Positions 38,297 through 46,526 of a DNA stretch of 64,000 nt are shown in pieces. This stretch comes from Streptococcus sp. 29892 (GTDB taxonomy: Bacteria; Bacillota; Bacilli; Lactobacillales; Streptococcaceae). Position 1 is the stretch's first letter. Each line of letters begins with the position of its first letter. The stretch spans positions 90,001 through 154,000 of the forward strand of contig NZ_CP118734.1 of the NCBI RefSeq assembly GCF_032594935.1. Direction: 5' to 3'. A program made the position numbers and the translations under genes. The notes under the pieces were generated by a model. That model was given only the letters and a program-made list of their open reading frames with translations. It did not search any database and was not told the origin of the DNA.

Positions 38297-39484
38297 ATGT
38301 CAAAAACAATTGCAATTAACGCTGGTAGCTCAAGTTTAAAATGGCAACTCTACCAAATGCCAGAAGAAACTGTCTTGGCAAAGGGTATTGTTGAGCGTAT
38401 CGGTTTGAAAGATTCAATTGTCACAGTAAAATTTGGGGATCAAAAAGCTGAACAAGTCTTGGATATTGCGGACCATGTGCAAGCAGTAAAAATCTTGTTG
38501 GAAGACTTGCTCAAGCACAATATTATCGCAGATTTCTCAGAAATTACAGGTGTTGGTCACCGTGTGGTAGCTGGTGGTGAAATCTTCAAGGATTCTGTTG
38601 TGATTACAGATGAAGTCTTGAAACAGATTGAAGACCTTTCTAGCCTTGCACCGCTCCACAACCCAGCCAATGCTGCAGGAATTAAGGCATTCAAGGATAT
38701 CTTGCCAGAAGTAACAAGTGTGGCTGTTTTTGATACGGCCTTCCATTCAACAATGCCAGAGGTGGCTTACCGCTACCCAATCCCAAACAAGTACTATGAA
38801 GAGCACCAAGTTCGTAAGTACGGAGCGCATGGAACATCTCATTTTTATGTTTCACGCGAGGCAGCAAAAATGTTGAATAAGCCAATCGAGGAAGTGAAAG
38901 TTATCACTGCCCACATCGGAAATGGTATTTCGATTTCTGCTATTGATGGTGGTAAATCAGTGGATACTTCAATGGGATTCACACCGCTTGCAGGTCCTAT
39001 GATGGGCACTCGTTCTGGTGACATTGACCCAGCCATCATCCCTTACTTGATTGAAAATGTAGCTGACTTGAAAGATGCTGCAGATGTAGTCAACGTTTTG
39101 AATAAGCAGTCTGGTATTCTTGGTATTGCGGAAGTATCGAGCGATATGCGTGAGGTCGAAGCTGGATTTGAGGCGGGCGAAGCAAAATGTACTCTTGCCT
39201 TCAATATGCTTGTCAATCGTCTGCAAAAATTCATCGGTCAATACTTTGCAGTCTTGAACGGTGCTGATGCCCTTGTCTTTACAGCAGGTATTGGTGAGAA
39301 CTCTACGCTTGTTCGTGAAGCGGTTGTTAACGGTTTGACTTGGTTCGGTATGGAATTGGATCCAGAGAAGAATGTTCGTGGTGCTGAAGGAGATATTTCA
39401 ACTCCAGAATCTCGCGTTAAAGTCTTGGTTGTTCCAACGGATGAAGAATTGGTTATTGCTCGCGACGTAGAGCGATTGAAATAA
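38297..39484 (+). CDS. ackA: Acetate kinase
   Basis: Makes acetate and ATP from acetyl phosphate and ADP in the Pta-AckA pathway; 395 residues, full length. N-terminal phosphate-binding [11 protein letters not shown], the HGTSH segment with catalytic His (about 180), AHIGNG and the adenosine-binding GIGEN near the C-terminus are present. AAAGGGGAA precedes the ATG. Followed by a hairpin terminator. Confidence 0.97.
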   Translation: MSKTIAINAGSSSLKWQLYQMPEETVLAKGIVERIGLKDSIVTVKFGDQKAEQVLDIADHVQAVKILLEDLLKHNIIADFSEITGVGHRVVAGGEIFKDSVVITDEVLKQIEDLSSLAPLHNPANAAGIKAFKDILPEVTSVAVFDTAFHSTMPEVAYRYPIPNKYYEEHQVRKYGAHGTSHFYVSREAAKMLNKPIEEVKVITAHIGNGISISAIDGGKSVDTSMGFTPLAGPMMGTRSGDIDPAIIPYLIENVADLKDAADVVNVLNKQSGILGIAEVSSDMREVEAGFEAGEAKCTLAFNMLVNRLQKFIGQYFAVLNGADALVFTAGIGENSTLVREAVVNGLTWFGMELDPEKNVRGAEGDISTPESRVKVLVVPTDEELVIARDVERLK

Positions 39485-39496
39485 GAAAATGTAGAG

Positions 39497-39528
39497 AGGT
39501 CGGTACTAGTTACTGGCCTTTTTTATAG
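39497..39528 (+). terminator. Terminator of ackA
   Basis: Stem AGGTC...GGCCT with inner GGTA/TACT pairing, followed by TTTTTT. Confidence 0.7.
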
Positions 39529-39558
39529 ATTTTTAGTTTTCATCAGTGCTAAAAGTTA

Positions 39559-39588
39559 TTGGCTACTCGCTGGTGAGTGTGGTATAAT
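39559..39588 (+). promoter_or_regulatory. folT promoter
   Basis: TTGGCT (39559-39564), an 18-bp spacer and extended -10 TGGTATAAT (39580-39588). Confidence 0.75.
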
Positions 39589-39608
39589 GGACGAGCAAAG
39601 AAATTTGC

Positions 39609-39735
39609 ACAGAGTAGGTGGTTTGCGTTAAGTGTATGTGGATGGGATGTTGCCACATAACGAAGCGTCAGCGCGGTAAACCATTGCATCCGCTGTCGAA
39701 TACATACGACAGCTCCATTTTTTGAAAAAAGGAGC
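39609..39735 (+). promoter_or_regulatory. THF riboswitch with ribosome-binding-site sequestering platform
   Basis: 39609-39697 matches the tetrahydrofolate aptamer: GAGTAGGTGGTTTGCGTTAA, the GATGGGATGT region, ACGAAGCG, GCGCGGTAAACC and GCATCCGC. P1 pairs ACAG (39610-39613) with CTGT (39693-39696). The same CTGT belongs to an alternative stem GCTGTCG/CGACAGC (39692-39713). A further hairpin pairs GCTCC (39712-39716) with GGAGC (39731-39735) and would hide the folT GGAG. Ligand binding should favour P1 and hence sequestration, an OFF switch (inference from the competing stems). Confidence 0.9.
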
Positions 39736-39741
39736 GTTTTT

Positions 39742-40293
39742 ATGGAAAAGAAAATTCCAAAACTAACGGTGCAGCTGTTGGCTGCTGTTGCAGTGACTCT
39801 TGCCTTGGTCATGATTGTGGAGAACTATTTTTCTGTTCGTCTTTCTGATACCTTGCAGGTCCAGTTTACCTTTATCCCTAATACTATTTTAGGTGCGATT
39901 GCTGGTCCTGTTTGGGCAGCTGTCTTTGCGGCTATTTCAGACCCAGTCTTTGTCTTGTTCAGTGGACAGACCATGCTATTCAGCTTTATCTTGATTGAGG
40001 CGGTATCGGCATTTATCTATGGCTGGTTCTTCTATCGAAAACCGCTAGACACCAAGAACAAGGCTGATTGGCTCTATGTTGCAGGGGTTGTTGTCTTGAT
40101 TCAGGTTGTGATTTCCTTCATCATGACACCGATTGCCCTCCATTTCCATTTTGGAACACCTTGGATTGCCTTGTATAGCAGTCGTTTTATAAAAGCTATT
40201 TTTGAAATCCCATTACGCATTGTCGTGACTATGCTTGTCTTACCAAGTTTACAAAAAATACCTGAATTGGCTAGGTTAATGGGCCTTAAATAA
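39742..40293 (+). CDS. folT: FolT, folate-specific ECF transporter S component
   Basis: 183 residues with about six hydrophobic segments, the substrate-binding S component of an energy-coupling-factor transporter. The AINxx-type interface is replaced by LAAVAVTLALVM near the N-terminus. Assignment to folate rests on the THF riboswitch directly upstream and on folC downstream. The energising ECF module is not in the window and is presumably shared. Confidence 0.9.
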   Translation: MEKKIPKLTVQLLAAVAVTLALVMIVENYFSVRLSDTLQVQFTFIPNTILGAIAGPVWAAVFAAISDPVFVLFSGQTMLFSFILIEAVSAFIYGWFFYRKPLDTKNKADWLYVAGVVVLIQVVISFIMTPIALHFHFGTPWIALYSSRFIKAIFEIPLRIVVTMLVLPSLQKIPELARLMGLK

Positions 40294-40303
40294 GAAACTA
40301 TCT

Positions 40304-40333
40304 AGCAACAGGTCATCCCCCTGTTGCTTTTTA
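40304..40333 (+). terminator. Terminator between folT and folC
   Basis: Stem AGCAACAG/CTGTTGCT followed by TTTTTAT. May only partly separate the two folate genes, as no clear promoter precedes folC. Confidence 0.8.
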
Positions 40334-40346
40334 TAGAGAGGGAAAC

Positions 40347-41603
40347 ATGAATTATCAAGAAATTAGGCAGTGGTTGTCTAGTCGCCCGGCCTCTGATTTA
40401 GAAAACGGTGTTGCACGTGTCAGCTGGCTCTTGGAACGCTTGGACAATCCCCAACTTCAAGTGCCGACCATTCACTTTGTGGGAACAAATGGTAAGGGAT
40501 CGACCCTCAATGCCCTGAAGTCCATCTTGCAGGCTTCGGGTTACACGGTTGGTCGCTTTACCTCGCCGTCTATCATTGATTTTCGAGAGCAGATTGTCTT
40601 TGAGCAGGAGATGATTTCGGAGGAAGATTTTGCGAGGATTGTGACAGACTTGCAACCCTTGATTGAGGACTTGGACCAGACAGCTGGACTGGATGCCATC
40701 TCGGAGTTTGAGATTGTAGTAGTGGCTATGTTCGTCTACTTTGCCTACTACCAGCGTCCCGACATTCTTTTGGTGGAGGCGGGCATGGGCGGTTTGCAGG
40801 ATGCGACCAATGTCCTTAATCCTCTAGCGGTAGTTTGTCCTTCCATCGGCTTGGACCATCAGGCTTTTTTGGGAGAGACTCATGCTGCCATAGCCCGTCA
40901 CAAGGTTGCTGTCTTGCGTGAGCGGGTTCCCCTCGTTTATGCGACCGACCAACCAGAAGTGTTGGTAGTATTTGAGGAGCAGGCCCGTCAGCTTCAGAGT
41001 CTGACCTATGCGGTGGGGCGGGAGATTATTTTGGAAAATAGCAGAGCAGGTTTTGCGGTTTCAAGCCCCTTCGGTCATATTGAGGATTTAAGGCTACAGA
41101 TGCAGGGGCGTCACCAGGAGGTCAACGCAGCCTTGGCAGTGACCACAGCTCAGCTCATCAGCCTTCATTTTCCAAAGATTACCAATGAAACCATTAGCCA
41201 GGGCTTGTTCCAAGCCATCTGGCCGGGCCGCTTAGAATTGATACAACCAGGGCTCATGATTGACGGAGCCCACAATAATGAAAGTATCGCCGTCCTGACC
41301 CAGCTCCTAGAGGAAAAATATGCGGACAGAGATATTGAAATCCTCTTTGCAGCTATCAATACTAAGCCAGTGGACCAGATGTTGTCCCAGCTTAGCAAAT
41401 TCGGACCTGTTAGCGTGACAACCTTTGACGATTTCCGTGCGGTGCAGCTAGAAGATTATCCGTCAGGTTATGAGCGAGTTCAGAACTATCAGGAGTGGTT
41501 GGAGCGGGCGGACTTGGACAATCCCAAAAAACTTTACCTGATTACAGGCTCACTTTACTTTATTACCTATGTGAGGAAGTACATTTTAGAAGAGTTTATA
41601 TAG
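40347..41603 (+). CDS. folC: Folylpolyglutamate / dihydrofolate synthase
   Basis: Mur-ligase-fold enzyme of 418 residues that adds glutamates to folates and retains them in the cell. P-loop GTNGKGST (about 47-54), SPSIIDFREQI, the Mg-binding EAGMGGLQDATN, and a C-terminal domain with IDGAHN. Pairs functionally with FolT: import, then trapping. GAGAGGG precedes the ATG. Confidence 0.94.
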   Translation: MNYQEIRQWLSSRPASDLENGVARVSWLLERLDNPQLQVPTIHFVGTNGKGSTLNALKSILQASGYTVGRFTSPSIIDFREQIVFEQEMISEEDFARIVTDLQPLIEDLDQTAGLDAISEFEIVVVAMFVYFAYYQRPDILLVEAGMGGLQDATNVLNPLAVVCPSIGLDHQAFLGETHAAIARHKVAVLRERVPLVYATDQPEVLVVFEEQARQLQSLTYAVGREIILENSRAGFAVSSPFGHIEDLRLQMQGRHQEVNAALAVTTAQLISLHFPKITNETISQGLFQAIWPGRLELIQPGLMIDGAHNNESIAVLTQLLEEKYADRDIEILFAAINTKPVDQMLSQLSKFGPVSVTTFDDFRAVQLEDYPSGYERVQNYQEWLERADLDNPKKLYLITGSLYFITYVRKYILEEFI

Positions 41604-41604
41604 A

Positions 41605-41648
41605 AAAAAGGCTTTGCCGGGCATTCTACCTAGCAAAGTCTTTTGTTT
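41605..41648. terminator. Bidirectional terminator between folC and pepA
   Basis: Stem AAAGGCTTTGC/GCAAAGTCTTT with A/T runs on either side; the genes are convergent. Confidence 0.85.
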
Positions 41649-42709
41649 TAATAGTTTTTAATCAAATCAACCGTTGAGCGGTCTAGCTTTTTAACGATAG
41701 CTTGCAAGAAGGCTTGGGCCTCTAAGAAGTCATCCATGCTGTAGAGAGTTTGATGTGAATGGATGTAGCGAGCGCAGACACCGATAGTTGTTGATGGAAC
41801 ACCATGATTTTTCAAGTGGGCTGCACCAGCATCTGTTCCACCTTTACCACAGTAGTATTGGAATTTGACACCAGCCTCCTCAGCAGTCGTCAAGAGGAAG
41901 TCTTTCATGTTTTTCAACAAGATATGACCTGGATCGTAGAAACGAAGCAGAGTACCGTCACCAATTTTTCCTTGGTCGCCATAAATATCTCCAGCTGGCG
42001 AGCAATCAACAGCAAGGAAAATATCTGGATCGAACTTGGTTGTCGAAGCATGAGCTCCACGTAGGCCAACTTCTTCTTGCACATTTGCCCCAGCAATCAA
42101 CTGATTTGGCAAAGCTTGACCGGATAGGTTTTCCAGTAATTCAGTCACCATAAGGACACCGAAGCGGTTGTCCCAAGCCTTAGAAATAACATTTTTTCCG
42201 TTGGCAGTAAGGATAGTTTCATTTTGGGGAACGAGGACATCCCCCGGACGAACACCGAAAGCCCAGGCTTCGTCATAATTGGCAAAACCAGCATCGAAAA
42301 TAATATCAGCAATGGCAGGCATGCCAGGAGCGTTAGCTCCCCGTGAAAGGTGAGGTGGTACTGAGCCTGAGATGGCTGGAATGGTACGACCGTCCTGCAA
42401 CTGAAGAGTGAAGGCTTGGCTAGAAACAACCAGAGGATTCCAGCCACCTAGCTCAACAACACGGAAAGTACCGTCTGGCTTGATTTGGCTAATCATAAAG
42501 CCGACTTCATCCATATGAGCGGCTACTAGGATACGAGGTGCGTTTTCAACAGCCGTATCCTTGATGCCAAAAATTCCACCTAGTCCATCTGTTTCAATGC
42601 GGTCCACATGCGGCGTGATTTTTTGGCGGATATGGTTGCGGACTTGTCCTTCAAATCCAGGTAAGCTTTGCAATTCTGTAACTTCTTTGATTTTTTCAAA
42701 AAGAGTCAT
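41648..42709 (-). CDS. pepA: Glutamyl aminopeptidase, M42 family
   Basis: Metallo-aminopeptidase of 353 residues which removes N-terminal Glu/Asp from peptides. Metal-binding and catalytic motifs visible: AAHMDEVGF (about 65-73), ISKAWDNRFG, VQEEVGLRGA, FLAVDCSPAGD and the His in RYIHSHQTL. GGAGG lies before ATG 42709, and an extended -10 of the TGATAAAAT type lies further upstream on the minus strand. Confidence 0.95.
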   Translation of the reverse strand: MTLFEKIKEVTELQSLPGFEGQVRNHIRQKITPHVDRIETDGLGGIFGIKDTAVENAPRILVAAHMDEVGFMISQIKPDGTFRVVELGGWNPLVVSSQAFTLQLQDGRTIPAISGSVPPHLSRGANAPGMPAIADIIFDAGFANYDEAWAFGVRPGDVLVPQNETILTANGKNVISKAWDNRFGVLMVTELLENLSGQALPNQLIAGANVQEEVGLRGAHASTTKFDPDIFLAVDCSPAGDIYGDQGKIGDGTLLRFYDPGHILLKNMKDFLLTTAEEAGVKFQYYCGKGGTDAGAAHLKNHGVPSTTIGVCARYIHSHQTLYSMDDFLEAQAFLQAIVKKLDRSTVDLIKNY

Positions 42710-42794
42710 TCTTCGTCCTCCATGACATGATTACTACTATTTTATCACGAAGAGCTAGACTTGTCTTGAAAATATAGAAAAATATGGGATAGTA

Positions 42795-42824
42795 TTGACA
42801 AGAATGTTTGAAAATTGCTAGGAT
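42795..42824 (+). promoter_or_regulatory. Toxin mRNA promoter of the Fst locus
   Basis: TTGACA (42795-42800), an 18-bp spacer and TGCTAGGAT (extended -10, TAGGAT 42819-42824). The early transcript carries CCCTC opposite GAGAGG just before the ribosome-binding site, a possible 5' stem limiting translation. Confidence 0.7.
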
Positions 42825-42862
42825 AGAAACGCCCCTCAAAATAGAGAGGAGGTGATTGCTAA

Positions 42863-42958
42863 GTGTGGGAAGCATTTATCACAGTTTTTCTTGTACCTTT
42901 GTTCGTCAGTTTTCTAACAGTTTTGTTTGAAAGATGGCTCAACAATCGTGACAAGTAG
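42863..42958 (+). CDS. Fst-family type I toxin
   Basis: 31-residue peptide read from GTG 42863 after AGAGGAGGTGA. It has a single hydrophobic helix (FITVFLVPLFVSFLTVLF) followed by the charged tail ERWLNNRDK, the pattern of Fst/TxpA-type membrane toxins. The surrounding locus fits a par-type type I system: two direct repeats shared with the antisense side, a convergent promoter and a common terminator. Such toxins disturb the membrane when the antisense RNA is lost. Confidence 0.82.
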   Translation: MWEAFITVFLVPLFVSFLTVLFERWLNNRDK

Positions 42959-42974
42959 GCCCCAGGGGCAAAAG

Positions 42975-43008
42975 AAAACCCTCAACGCTGGGAACGTTGG
43001 GGGTATTT
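42975..43008. terminator. Shared bidirectional terminator of the Fst locus
   Basis: Stem ACCCTCAACG/CGTTGGGGGT (42978-43004) with A-run before and T-run after, so it can end both the toxin mRNA and the convergent antisense RNA. Confidence 0.82.
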
Positions 43009-43043
43009 TGATTGCCAAGTGTTGACAAACATTTATCACTGTA
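42978..43043 (-). ncRNA. Antisense antitoxin RNA of the Fst locus
   Basis: Minus-strand promoter TTGACA (43077-43072), a 17-bp spacer and TAGAAT (43054-43049). The RNA would run left to the shared terminator, about 65 nt. It carries repeats of toxin-mRNA sequence, GATTGCCAAGTG (43010-43021) and CATTTATCAC (43030-43039), matching 42854-42865 and 42873-42882. This gives complementarity to the toxin start region as in the plasmid pAD1 par system. Confidence 0.75.
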
Positions 43044-43158
43044 AGACCATTCTATCTATTTTTTAGTCTTTTGTCAAGCAGTGAGAGTTTTTCTCAGCTG
43101 TCACAAGTCCAATGGCATTTTTGGGAAAAATCCAGAGAAATATGATAAAATAGTCAAC

Positions 43159-43443
43159 ATGAAAAAGAAAAAGACAGCCTTGCTAGCAGGCTTATTGGGG
43201 GCAGGTGTGCTCACCGCTAGTGCTCAATTTTACCGTAAAATCCAAGAAGACCGTAAAAAAGCACAGGCATTGCAGGAGGTGCGTGACTTTTTCGCTGATT
43301 TAGGAGAGATTGCCACGGTCTATGTGGATGAAACAGCCTCAACTCGTGATCAGCTTATTGGCGGGGTTGTGATGGAGGCAGGACAGGTGTTTTTATTTGA
43401 AAATACCCAAGGTTCTATTCAGTACAGGGAGGAAGAAAGATGA
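43159..43443 (+). CDS. DUF4651-like small membrane-anchored protein
   Basis: 94 residues. Basic start MKKKKT, one hydrophobic segment (ALLAGLLGAGVLTASA), then a charged cytoplasmic or outer domain. I recognise it as the small DUF4651-type protein that precedes a thioredoxin gene in streptococci; function unknown. No ribosome-binding site is seen. An extended -10 TGATAAAAT (43143-43151) ends only 7 nt before the ATG, suggesting leaderless translation. Overlaps the next gene by 4 bp. Confidence 0.72.
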   Translation: MKKKKTALLAGLLGAGVLTASAQFYRKIQEDRKKAQALQEVRDFFADLGEIATVYVDETASTRDQLIGGVVMEAGQVFLFENTQGSIQYREEER

Positions 43444-43760
43444 TTTTTCCAACAAATCTTGAAGAAGTGGCTGCCTTGATTGAAGATGGCAAGCCAACTG
43501 TTTTTCTATTTGTGACGACTTGGTGTGGAGATTGCCACTATATCAAACCGCATTTGCCAGCTATCGAAGAGGCTTTTCCGGATTTCTGTTTTGTGCAACT
43601 GGATCGAGATGACTTTATGCCTTTGGCACAGGAATGGGCTATTTTAGGCATTCCAAGTCTGGTTGTTTTGGAAAATGGGAAGGAAATCGGTCGTTTTGTC
43701 GATAAGAATCGCAAGACCAAGGAAGAAATCATGAACTTCTTATCTGGACTGGGTAGGTAA
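43440..43760 (+). CDS. Thioredoxin-family protein
   Basis: 106 residues, thioredoxin fold with active site WCGDC (Cys29 and Cys32) and cis-Pro in GIPSLVVLENG. No signal peptide, so a cytoplasmic thiol reductase or related protein. CGDC in place of CGPC marks it as a thioredoxin-like paralogue and not the main thioredoxin. Coupled to the upstream small gene. Confidence 0.88.
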   Translation: MIFPTNLEEVAALIEDGKPTVFLFVTTWCGDCHYIKPHLPAIEEAFPDFCFVQLDRDDFMPLAQEWAILGIPSLVVLENGKEIGRFVDKNRKTKEEIMNFLSGLGR

Positions 43761-44107
43761 ATCGATGCTGGGCTCAAGTCCAGCGCCACTTCTCAGGGTT
43801 TGTGTCAACATCTCAGCGCAGTGGTTGATTGGCTTTAACAGTCTGGGGGACTGTTAAAGGTTGGAGATGGGATTTGCAGAGCAAATCTCAGCAATTCGTG
43901 TTTTACACTCCAAATCGGACCATTACGACTGTTGCGAACAAAGTTCACTCTATTTCCAACCTCAAAAGGTTCACTGAACCTTTTGAGCTATGCGGGGGTG
44001 GGAGTGAAACAGTCTGGGGATAGACTGTTTCAGCTCAACAACTGGAAATAAGGACTTGTTGACGAACTCTTCTATGGATGGTCGAGTTCTTTCCCACTCC
44101 CATTTCC
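43761..44107. repeat. Cluster of strong inverted repeats (intergenic repeat element)
   Basis: Five or more consecutive hairpins: GCTGG/CCAGC (43767-43784), TTTAACAGTC/GACTGTTAAA (43834-43858), GATTTGC/GCAAATC (43871-43887), CTCAAAAGGTTC/GAACCTTTTGAG (43961-43987), GAAACAGTCT/AGACTGTTTC (44006-44031) and GAACTC/GAGTTC (44063-44087). GGGAGTG near 44000 is complementary to CACTCCC near 44100, closing the last part into one larger structure. No gene inside. The look is that of a dispersed S. suis intergenic repeat (from memory). Confidence 0.75.
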
Positions 44108-44125
44108 CAAAAGAAAGGAAAAAAC

Positions 44126-45082
44126 ATGAAGAAATCATTAGGAAAAATCCTGCTAGCACCTGTGGTGCTGGGCTTGAGTTTGAGTTTGGCACCGCTGGCT
44201 CAAGCGGAAATCCAGACGGATGTCATCAATGAAAAATGGGGCAAGCCAACACTGGTCTACGGTGGCGGTTTGTCAGATGCGCAGGCGACAGAGGTTAACA
44301 ATCTATTTGGTATTTCGGATGTCAATAATGTTAGTCGTCAGGTTGTTGTTGGCACGGATATGGACCAATATTTAGGTACATCTGGAGCGGATACAGCCTC
44401 CCTCTATTCATCTGTCTTGGTGCAAAAGCAGGACGCTGGCAAAGGGGTTTTAGTGGATATTAAGACGCCACAGAACATCACCTTGATTACCGAAACCCAG
44501 TATGCCAATGCGGCTATTACAGCTGGTGCGACAGATGTCTTGATTGACGTTGCGGCACCCATTCAGGTGACGGGAGAGTCCGCTCTGACAGGTGTTTACA
44601 AGGCTCTTGCGGCCAATGGTGAAACAGTTGATACCGCTCGAACTGAAGTAGCTCAACAGGAGCTAGAGACAGTCAATGAAGTGGCAACGGCTCACACAGG
44701 TGACACTAATTTTGATAGTTCGGCCTTGGATAAGGCAGTAGCAGAAATCAAGACAGCTCTTGCGGATTACAAGCAATCCAATGGTCAGGTGGCTTCTGAG
44801 GCTGACATCAACACCATCATCAATGATGTTTTGGCCCAAAACGGTTTGGAAAATGTCATCACAGCAGATGAAATTTCTAAGCTAGTCACATTTGCCAAAG
44901 CTTATCAGGAAACCTCTGCTATTGATTCGGCAGAAGTTGCTGCTCAACTCAACCAGTTCAAGCAAGAGGCGGAGCAACAAATTTCAGAAGCCTATAAGAA
45001 TTTACAAGATTCAGGGATTTTAGAAAAAATCGGTGCCTTCTTTGAAAATCTTTGGAAAGGCTTGACCGGTCTATTTGCATAA
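44126..45082 (+). CDS. DUF1002 domain secreted protein
   Basis: 318 residues. Signal peptide 1-27 (LAPLAQA-EI), then a domain of about 290 residues that I recognise as DUF1002, with a segment GTDMDQYLGTSGADTASLYSS. The C-terminal part is helical and ends in a hydrophobic stretch (FFENLWKGLTGLFA). Function unknown. The start ATG 44126 follows AAGAAAGGA. Its 5' region is occupied by the hairpin repeat cluster, which may affect expression. Confidence 0.82.
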   Translation: MKKSLGKILLAPVVLGLSLSLAPLAQAEIQTDVINEKWGKPTLVYGGGLSDAQATEVNNLFGISDVNNVSRQVVVGTDMDQYLGTSGADTASLYSSVLVQKQDAGKGVLVDIKTPQNITLITETQYANAAITAGATDVLIDVAAPIQVTGESALTGVYKALAANGETVDTARTEVAQQELETVNEVATAHTGDTNFDSSALDKAVAEIKTALADYKQSNGQVASEADINTIINDVLAQNGLENVITADEISKLVTFAKAYQETSAIDSAEVAAQLNQFKQEAEQQISEAYKNLQDSGILEKIGAFFENLWKGLTGLFA

Positions 45083-45100
45083 AGGAGAAATGAAAAAGAA

Positions 45101-45724
45101 ATGATTTTTACATATAATAAGGAACACGTCGGCGATGTTCTTATGGTGATTGTTGCGGAGGACAAGGGACAGGCTGTCCAGTTTGAACGCAAGGGCAAGG
45201 TAGCACGTGTCTTCTTAGCAGAAACGGGTCAAACAGTCGCTTGGAATATCTTTGAAGCATCAAGTTTGGTTGAGCTTGCTGGAAATGGTCAAGTTTTCTT
45301 GACAGATGAGCAAGTTGCGACCTTGAATGCTGAATTGGCTAAGGAAGGTTTTACTGAAAGCTTGGTTAACGACAATGCTCCAAAGTTCGTAGTCGGTCAG
45401 ATTGTGGAACTGGTTCCGCATCCAGATAGCGACCACCTCAATATCTGTCAGGTCAATGTTGGTGACAAAACAGTGCAAATCGTAGCTGGTGCCCCAAATG
45501 CTGCCCAAGGCCTGAAAACCATTGTGGCTCTTCCGGGGGCAATGATGCCGAGCGGTAGCCTGATTTTCCCAGGGAAATTGCGCGGTGAAGATAGCTTTGG
45601 TATGATGTGTAGCCCACGTGAATTGGCATTACCAAACGCACCACAAGTCCGTGGTATTATCGAATTGGACGACTCCGCAGAAGTCGGAGAGGCCTTTGAT
45701 CCAGCTAAACATTGGAAGGGATAG
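45101..45724 (+). CDS. YtpR family tRNA-binding protein
   Basis: 207 residues. C-terminal OB-fold tRNA-binding domain (about 95-200: VGQIVELVPHPDSDHLNICQVNVGD ... GEDSFGMMCSPREL), as in the N-terminus of PheT and in YtpR. N-terminal DUF4479-like part (about 1-90). Function in the cell is not firmly known. GGAGAAATG lies upstream and the gene is 18 bp from the DUF1002 gene. Confidence 0.9.
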   Translation: MIFTYNKEHVGDVLMVIVAEDKGQAVQFERKGKVARVFLAETGQTVAWNIFEASSLVELAGNGQVFLTDEQVATLNAELAKEGFTESLVNDNAPKFVVGQIVELVPHPDSDHLNICQVNVGDKTVQIVAGAPNAAQGLKTIVALPGAMMPSGSLIFPGKLRGEDSFGMMCSPRELALPNAPQVRGIIELDDSAEVGEAFDPAKHWKG

Positions 45725-45732
45725 AAAAAAGA

Positions 45733-45761
45733 AGAATTGGTCAATTTTGGCCAATTCTTTT
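45733..45761. terminator. Bidirectional terminator
   Basis: Stem AGAATTGG/CCAATTCT with flanking A/T runs between ytpR and the convergent DUF2785 pseudogene. Confidence 0.8.
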
Positions 45762-46472
45762 ATGCTGGTTCAATTTTTCCTTCAATAGCCTGTTCGATTT
45801 CTTCGGTCGATGCTTGATGTGACCTAAGTTGGAAGTAAAGACTAGACAGAAAATGTTGGAGATTGAGCCACCGGAAGTAGTCTACTGGTTCTTGATTTGG
45901 AAAGTCCAGCTTGCTAATCCATTCCGTCAGCTCTTGGCTGGTTACTTTTTCATTCAGTAGTAAATATACAGGAATTTGTGCCAGACTTCTTTGCTTTTTT
46001 CAGCGGGAAATTGATCATGACAGCTTGCGGCCAGAAGAAAATCTGCTCCGTGGGCAACGGTATGGATCCAACCGAGTTTTTCATCGTAGCCAGACCAGTC
46101 ATTTTCAATCGCCAAATAATCCAAGGCCTGCTGGAAGAGTAGGTCACGGTCGTTAGTGCTTAAAAATGCATGATAAATAGACTCTGGCTCATTATCGACA
46201 GACAGCAACAGACAGTAAAGTAAGCAAGTAAAACTTCACTTTAGTGTGGAACTTTCTAGGGAAAGAGGACTGGTTTCTTGAGAGAATTGTAGCAGCGACT
46301 GTGCTTGCTCCCTTGTGACCAAGCCCTCCAAAAAGATGTGGCAAAAACTAGCATAGACCAGTTCGTCGCGTATAGCAGGAACAGGATGACCGATGTTTTC
46401 CAGCAACCAAGCCAGTTCGGCATTGGTATATGGTTGGGAGGTCTGTATCTTTTCCATCAAAAATTCTTTCAT
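45760..46472 (-). pseudogene. DUF2785 family gene, broken
   Basis: Three pieces of one helical-repeat protein are readable in order. MKEFLMEKIQTSQPYTNAEL... ends at an in-frame TGA (46236-46238). Reading continues in the same frame through FTCLLYCLLLSVDNEPES...GWIHTVAHGADFLLAASCH to a stop near 45955. A one-base shift near 45980 restores the tail AQIPVYLLLNEKVTSQEL...EGKIEPA. So there is one nonsense codon plus one frameshift. GWIHTVAHGADFL is the family's best-known segment. Function of the intact family is unknown. Confidence 0.75.
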
Positions 46473-46498
46473 AATTTTCGCTCCTTTTCAAATCCTTC

Positions 46499-46506
46499 TA
46501 CGAATA
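46499..46506 (+). promoter_or_regulatory. ComX (SigX) box of ssbB
   Basis: Perfect TACGAATA 21 bp before the ssbB ATG, marking a late competence gene. Confidence 0.9.
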
Positions 46507-46526
46507 AATAAGTAGGAGGATATAAT

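Noticed and set aside
43834..44031. Hairpin cluster considered as a CRISPR array
   Set aside because: Units are palindromes of different length and sequence with no regular spacer size, and no cas gene is near.
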